DNA from: Acinetobacter geminorum
GTDB taxonomy: Bacteria; Pseudomonadota; Gammaproteobacteria; Pseudomonadales; Moraxellaceae
Direction of reading: 5' to 3'
Assembly (NCBI RefSeq): GCF_013009345.1
Contig: NZ_JABELE010000012.1
Span: 1-64,000 of the forward strand
Length of the DNA stretch: 64,000 nt
Within the stretch, counting starts at the first letter, position 1, and each line of letters opens with the position of its first letter. The notes under the pieces are model-generated. The model searched no databases. It worked only from the letters and a program-made list of their open reading frames with translations, and was not told where the DNA came from. This document shows positions 60,028 to 64,000 of this stretch, one piece after another. The translations under genes were made by a program, and so were the position numbers.

Positions 60028-60351
60028 ATGCTTCAATATAACAAAAAAATGATTATTCGCGCACTTGCGCTAGCTCCCATCCCTTTGTTGAGTATATCTG
60101 CCTTAGGAATAATCATCTTCAATGCGGAATTTAGTCTTTATTCGGTTGCAGTTATTTTTCTAGCCCATTTCTTATTTTATTTACTTTTTTATGGCCTTCT
60201 AGTTATTCCTTTCGCATATATCACTTCATATTTTCTCGTGCGTAAAAATCGTTTAAATCTGATGAGTATTTTTATCTGCGCAACTGTCATCTGGATTTTG
60301 ATTAGCCCTATTACACGCTTAATTTTTGTCGGTTCATTCCCTTCTCCTTGA
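60028..60351 (+). CDS. Small multi-pass membrane protein of unknown function
   Basis: The 107-residue protein has three likely membrane helices (about 12-31, 38-68 and 82-98) separated by a short basic loop (RKNRLN). The start could be the first ATG or the one seven codons in. No family recognised. It is divergent from the LprI-like gene, with a gap of only 29 bp, and the promoter of glyQ lies downstream. Confidence 0.6.
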   Translation: MLQYNKKMIIRALALAPIPLLSISALGIIIFNAEFSLYSVAVIFLAHFLFYLLFYGLLVIPFAYITSYFLVRKNRLNLMSIFICATVIWILISPITRLIFVGSFPSP

Positions 60352-60477
60352 TGGCATATTTATAAGATCTATAGTTTTTATCTTATGATTTTATTTACCA
60401 GCTTTTGCTACTGGCTAGGCTTGAAATGGCTGAGGCGAAAACAAATAGGCTAAACACATATTCCTGTGATTAAGCCT

Positions 60478-60520
60478 TTGCCACTCCCCCACAAAATCCT
60501 TATACTTAGTGGCAATTTTT
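60478..60520 (+). promoter_or_regulatory. glyQ promoter embedded in an inverted repeat
   Basis: TTGCCA (60478-60483), a 17-bp spacer and TATACT (60501-60506) form a near-consensus sigma-70 promoter 37 bp before the glyQ ATG. The same DNA carries TTGCCACT (60478-60485) and AGTGGCAA (60508-60515), a perfect 8-bp inverted repeat followed by five T. It may therefore also work as the terminator of the upstream gene or as an operator. A second hairpin (AGGCT/AGCCT with CACA/TGTG, 60447-60477) sits just before it. Confidence 0.65.
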
Positions 60521-60542
60521 CTCATAAATTCGTGGATGCTAC

Positions 60543-61520
60543 ATGAGTCGCGCCATCTCGCACATTGATACATTTCAGGGCTTAATTCTTGCCCTACAAA
60601 ACTATTGGGCCGAACAAGGCTGCGTCGTATTGCAACCTTACGACATGGAAATGGGCGCTGGAACATTCCACACCGCAACATTCTTACGTGCTTTAGGGCC
60701 TGAAACTTGGAACGCGGCATACGTTCAACCTTCACGTCGTCCAAAAGATGGCCGCTATGGTGAAAACCCGAACCGTTTGCAACACTACTATCAGTTCCAA
60801 GTGGTACTTAAGCCAAACCCAGACAATATCCAACAGCTTTATCTCGATTCTTTAAAAGCAATCGGGATTGATACGCTTACTCATGACATTCGTTTCGTAG
60901 AAGACAACTGGGAATCTCCAACGCTAGGTGCTTGGGGCTTAGGTTGGGAAGTTTGGCTTAACGGTATGGAAGTAACTCAGTTCACTTACTTCCAACAAGT
61001 CGGTGGTGTTGAATGTTACCCAGTAACAGGCGAAATCACTTACGGTTTAGAACGTCTTGCAATGTACCTTCAAGGTGTTGACTCGGTTTATGACCTTGTT
61101 TGGACTAAAGGCCAATTTGGTACTGTAACTTACGGCGACGTATTCCATCAAAATGAAGTTGAACAATCGACTTATAACTTTGAATACGCTCCAGTTGAAA
61201 AACTATTTGAACTGTTTGATTTTTACGAATCAGAAGCAAACCGTTTAATTGAAGCAAAACTTTCTCTTCCTGCTTATGAGCAAGTCGTTAAAGCTTCTCA
61301 TACCTTTAACTTGCTTGATGCACGTGGTGCAATTTCTGTGACTGAGCGTCAACGTTACATTTTACGTGTACGTACTTTAGCGCGTGCTATTGCACAAAGT
61401 TATGTACAAGCACGTGCAGAACTTGGCTTCCCAATGGCAGAACCACACTTACGTGATGAAGTATTGGCACAGCTAAAAGCACAAGCTGAAAGTGAAGCGG
61501 CAAAGGCGGAGAAAAACTAA
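60543..61520 (+). CDS. glyQ: Glycyl-tRNA synthetase alpha subunit
   Basis: The 325-residue class II catalytic subunit of the tetrameric bacterial enzyme has MEMGAGTFHTATFLRALGPE (motif-1 region), AYVQPSRRPKDGRYGENPNR (motif 2) and GGVECYPVTGEITYGLERLA (motif 3, in part). It activates glycine for tRNA-Gly. Its stop and the glyS start share one base (TAATG), so the subunits are made together. Confidence 0.98.
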   Translation: MSRAISHIDTFQGLILALQNYWAEQGCVVLQPYDMEMGAGTFHTATFLRALGPETWNAAYVQPSRRPKDGRYGENPNRLQHYYQFQVVLKPNPDNIQQLYLDSLKAIGIDTLTHDIRFVEDNWESPTLGAWGLGWEVWLNGMEVTQFTYFQQVGGVECYPVTGEITYGLERLAMYLQGVDSVYDLVWTKGQFGTVTYGDVFHQNEVEQSTYNFEYAPVEKLFELFDFYESEANRLIEAKLSLPAYEQVVKASHTFNLLDARGAISVTERQRYILRVRTLARAIAQSYVQARAELGFPMAEPHLRDEVLAQLKAQAESEAAKAEKN

Positions 61521-63589
61521 TGAGCAAACATACTGTTTTATTCGAACTTGGCTGTGAAGAGCTTCCACCAAAAAGCTTAAAAACGTTACGTGATGCATTA
61601 CAGGCAGAAACGGTAAAAGGCTTAAAAGATGCTGGCTTAAACTTCGCATCAATTGAAGCTTATGCAGCTCCACGTCGTTTAGCGCTCAAAATTGTCGACA
61701 TCGATGCTGCTCAAGCGGACACTCAAAAACGTTTTGATGGTCCTGCTGTTCAAGCGGCTTACGATGCTGAAGGCAAACCGACTAAAGCGCTCGAAGGCTT
61801 TATGCGTGGTCAAGGTATTACAGTTGATCAGCTTTCTACTTTCCAAGCAGGTAAAGTTGAAAAAGTTTGCTATTTAAAAGATGTAAAAGGTCAAAGCCTT
61901 GACGCTTTACTTCCACAGATCTTACAAACTGCATTAGACAATTTACCAATTGCTAAACGTATGCGTTCTGCTGCAAGCCGTACCGAGTTTGTACGTCCGG
62001 TTAAATGGGTTCTTTTACTCAAAGACGACCAAATTATTGACGCCACTATTCAAGATCACAAAGCTGGTAATGTAACTTATGGTCACCGTTTCCATGCACC
62101 AGAAGCTGTGACTTTAGCGCATGCAAATGACTACTTAGCTGCTTTAGAAAAAGCGTATGTTGTTGCGAACTTTGAAAAGCGTCAAGCAACCATTCAAGAA
62201 CAAGTGAAAAAGTTAGCTGATGAAGTGAACGCAACTGCAATTGTTCCAACTGACTTACTTGATGAAGTAACAAGTCTGGTTGAATGGCCTGTAGCTTTAC
62301 GTGCAACTTTTGAAGAGCGCTACCTAGCTGTTCCTCAAGAAGCTCTTATTACGACAATGCAAGACAACCAGAAATATTTCTGTTTGATCAATGCGGAAGG
62401 TAAATTACAGCCTTACTTTATTACTGTTTCAAATATTGAGTCTAAAGACCCGACTCAAATTATTGAAGGTAACGAAAAAGTTGTTCGCCCTCGTTTGTCT
62501 GATGCTGAATTCTTCTTCTTACAAGATCAAAAGCAACCGCTTGCATCTCGTAAAGAAAAATTAGCAAACATGGTATTCCAAGCACAGCTTGGTACGCTTT
62601 GGGACAAATCAACACGTATTGCAAAACTTGCAGTTGCATTATCTTCAATCACTGGTGCAAACCCAGCTGATGCTGAAAAAGCTGCATTACTTGCTAAATG
62701 CGACTTAACCTCTGAGCTTGTTGGTGAATTCCCAGAACTTCAAGGTATTGCGGGTACTTACTACGCGCGTATTGAAGGCGAAAACACTGAAGTTTCAGAA
62801 GCTTTAGGTGAACAATACTTACCAAAATTTGCAGGTGATGTTTTACCTAAAACCAAAACAGGTACAACTATTGCTCTTGCTGATCGTTTAGATACGCTGG
62901 TTGGTATTTTCGGTATTGGACAAGCGCCTACAGGTTCTAAAGACCCGTTTGCTCTTCGTCGTTCAGCAATTGGTATCTTACGTTTAATCATTGAAAATGA
63001 GCTAGACGTAACAATTGAAGAGTTAGTGAATCTTGCACTTCAAGGTTATGGCGATATCGTTAAAGACCACGACAAAACTCGCGCTGATGCTGTTGCGTTC
63101 TTGGAAGGTCGTTACCGTGCTAAGTATGAAGACCAAGGCGTTGCTGTTGACGTACTTCAAGCAGTTCAAGCTCTTGCACCAAAATCTCCACTTGATTTTG
63201 ACAAGCGTGTAAATGCTGTTAACCACTTCCGCACATTACCTGAAGCTGCTGCACTTGCTGCTGCAAATAAACGTGTTGCCAATATTCTTGCCAAAGAAGC
63301 AACACCTGAAGGTTCTGTAGTTGAAGCAAACTTGGTTGAAGACGCTGAAAAAGCATTATTTGCTGAACTTCAAGCAGTGACACCTGTGGTTGAACCATTA
63401 CTTGCAGCAAAAGATTACACAGCTGCCCTTTCTAAGCTTGCAGCACTTCGCGCACCGATTGATGCATTCTTTGATGGCGTAATGGTTATGGCAGATGATG
63501 CTGACCTGAAGGCAAACCGTTTACGTTTATTAGCTCAGTTGCGTAACTTGTTTACTGCTGTGGCTGATGTGAGTGTGTTGCAAGGCTAA
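61520..63589 (+). CDS. glyS: Glycyl-tRNA synthetase beta subunit
   Basis: The 689-residue beta subunit begins MSKHTVLFELGCEELPPKSL and contains YAAPRRLALKI, TEFVRPVKWVLLL, GHRFHAPE and DRLDTLVGIFGIGQAPTGSKDPFALRR, all family hallmarks (the last quoted by its start: DRLDTLVGIFGIG). It binds the tRNA, with an anticodon-binding-like C-domain. A hairpin terminator with U-run follows. Confidence 0.98.
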   Translation: MSKHTVLFELGCEELPPKSLKTLRDALQAETVKGLKDAGLNFASIEAYAAPRRLALKIVDIDAAQADTQKRFDGPAVQAAYDAEGKPTKALEGFMRGQGITVDQLSTFQAGKVEKVCYLKDVKGQSLDALLPQILQTALDNLPIAKRMRSAASRTEFVRPVKWVLLLKDDQIIDATIQDHKAGNVTYGHRFHAPEAVTLAHANDYLAALEKAYVVANFEKRQATIQEQVKKLADEVNATAIVPTDLLDEVTSLVEWPVALRATFEERYLAVPQEALITTMQDNQKYFCLINAEGKLQPYFITVSNIESKDPTQIIEGNEKVVRPRLSDAEFFFLQDQKQPLASRKEKLANMVFQAQLGTLWDKSTRIAKLAVALSSITGANPADAEKAALLAKCDLTSELVGEFPELQGIAGTYYARIEGENTEVSEALGEQYLPKFAGDVLPKTKTGTTIALADRLDTLVGIFGIGQAPTGSKDPFALRRSAIGILRLIIENELDVTIEELVNLALQGYGDIVKDHDKTRADAVAFLEGRYRAKYEDQGVAVDVLQAVQALAPKSPLDFDKRVNAVNHFRTLPEAAALAAANKRVANILAKEATPEGSVVEANLVEDAEKALFAELQAVTPVVEPLLAAKDYTAALSKLAALRAPIDAFFDGVMVMADDADLKANRLRLLAQLRNLFTAVADVSVLQG

Positions 63590-63616
63590 GCTCTGTAATT
63601 CATTGAAATAACTTAG

Positions 63617-63650
63617 AAACCCTGCTAATAATAGTGGGGTTTTCTTTTTA
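63617..63650 (+). terminator. Terminator of glyQS
   Basis: AAACCCTGCT (63617-63626) pairs with AGTGGGGTTT (63633-63642) with two G-T wobbles, then T-rich sequence. Confidence 0.82.
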
Positions 63651-63667
63651 AACAGATCTACTCAAGT

Positions 63668-64000
63668 ATGTCTAAGTTATCACAAACGCAAAAAGTCGCA
63701 GAATTCTTAAAAACGTATCCAAATAAAAAATTTAATGCACGAGAGATTGCCGAATCTATCATTCAAAAATATCCAGAAGATTATGACCAAAAAAGGAAAA
63801 ATAATCGTTTTGAATCAGAAGCAGACTTCTTACAACAAATTGTCCGTGAAATTAGTAGCGGAGCAAAAACCAATATTCTAAAAGTATCCCCACATATTCA
63901 CCTACAAGATCAACCTCGGCCAAGACAATTCTGGTTTGATCCCCACACAATTTATGAAGCAAACCATAATATAAATTCAGATATTAGCGAATCTCTTTTA
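63668..64000 (+). CDS. N-terminal part of a wHTH protein (HrgA/COG2958-like), cut by the window edge
   Basis: An open frame of 111 codons starts at 63668 (MSKLSQTQKVAEFLKTYPNK) and runs off the window. It has the winged-helix pattern KKFNAREIAESIIQKYPEDY, the EADFLQQIVREISSG helix and the closing RPRQFWFDP strand. This matches the N-terminal domain of HrgA/COG2958-type proteins, often found next to or fused with restriction and other defence functions. Rare-looking codons (AGG, CGG, ATA) are more frequent than in neighbouring glyS, consistent with transfer, but the segment is short. No clear Shine-Dalgarno. Confidence 0.7.
   Translation, partial: MSKLSQTQKVAEFLKTYPNKKFNAREIAESIIQKYPEDYDQKRKNNRFESEADFLQQIVREISSGAKTNILKVSPHIHLQDQPRPRQFWFDPHTIYEANHNINSDISESLL

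Noticed and set aside
60426..60473. Fifteen-codon leader-peptide candidate before glyQ
   Set aside because: It contains no glycine codons and only a weak ribosome-binding site, so classical glycine attenuation is not supported.
1..64000. CRISPR arrays, insertion sequences, tRNA or rRNA genes, prophage
   Set aside because: No regularly spaced direct repeats, transposase-like proteins, terminal inverted repeats with target duplications, or tRNA-like cloverleaf sequences were seen while reading both strands.

Overview
The window reads as a stretch of chromosomal core genome from an Acinetobacter species, most likely of the A. baumannii/calcoaceticus complex. This is inferred from protein sequences that look typical of the genus: an AlmA-type long-chain alkane monooxygenase beside the ribosomal-protein superoperon, an AdeT-like solute-binding protein, a MetC-like lyase, and an mlaFEDCB phospholipid-transport operon. 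AT-rich intergenic DNA fits too. I see no rRNA, tRNA, insertion sequence, prophage or CRISPR array.

Layout. Positions 1-2100 hold a lipoprotein gene and, in what looks like an empty gap, two tandem paralogous micro-ORFs for single-pass membrane peptides, with their own Shine-Dalgarno sites and an intrinsic terminator. Next come sdhE-ygfX, an acyl-CoA dehydrogenase and almA. Positions 5.8-19.4 kb are one unbroken minus-strand S10-spc-alpha superoperon (rpsJ to rplQ, including secY, rpmJ, rpmD and rpoA), with a near-consensus promoter upstream of rpsJ and structured RNA candidates at the S10/spc and spc/alpha boundaries. Positions 19.6-23.3 kb hold a glutamine amidotransferase, a MetC-like PLP enzyme and a HerA-like ATPase. 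Positions 23.4-24.8 kb form a nitric-oxide module: a near-perfect NsrR palindrome over the promoter of a truncated flavohaemoglobin, followed by nsrR.

Further on are engB, a predicted metal-dependent hydrolase, a dicarboxylate symporter, tesB, plsB, the AdeT-like gene, an SDR protein divergent from recG-comF, a Nudix hydrolase, a LOG-family protein and corA. Then come mlaFEDCB (retrograde phospholipid transport), a DEAD-box helicase with a repetitive Arg-rich tail and a long structured leader, suhB, dxs, ribA, hemF and aroE. The last part holds a 783-residue lipoprotein of unknown role, a FadE-like acyl-CoA dehydrogenase, a second lipoprotein, an orphan PspC protein, an HPP-CBS membrane protein, a two-gene radical-SAM putative DNA-repair pair, an LprI-like protein and glyQS. 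At the right edge starts a gene whose N-terminus resembles the DNA-binding domain of HrgA/COG2958 proteins, a family often found near restriction genes.

The most unusual items are the tandem micro-ORFs (1551-1880), the NsrR-controlled globin with a decayed FAD domain (23394-24750), the branched leader RNA before the DEAD-box gene (44339-44420), the hairpin between rpsQ and rplN (14285-14342), and the cut-off wHTH gene at the end. Several start codons were moved from the longest ORF to the start supported by a Shine-Dalgarno site or family length; each case is noted in its entry.
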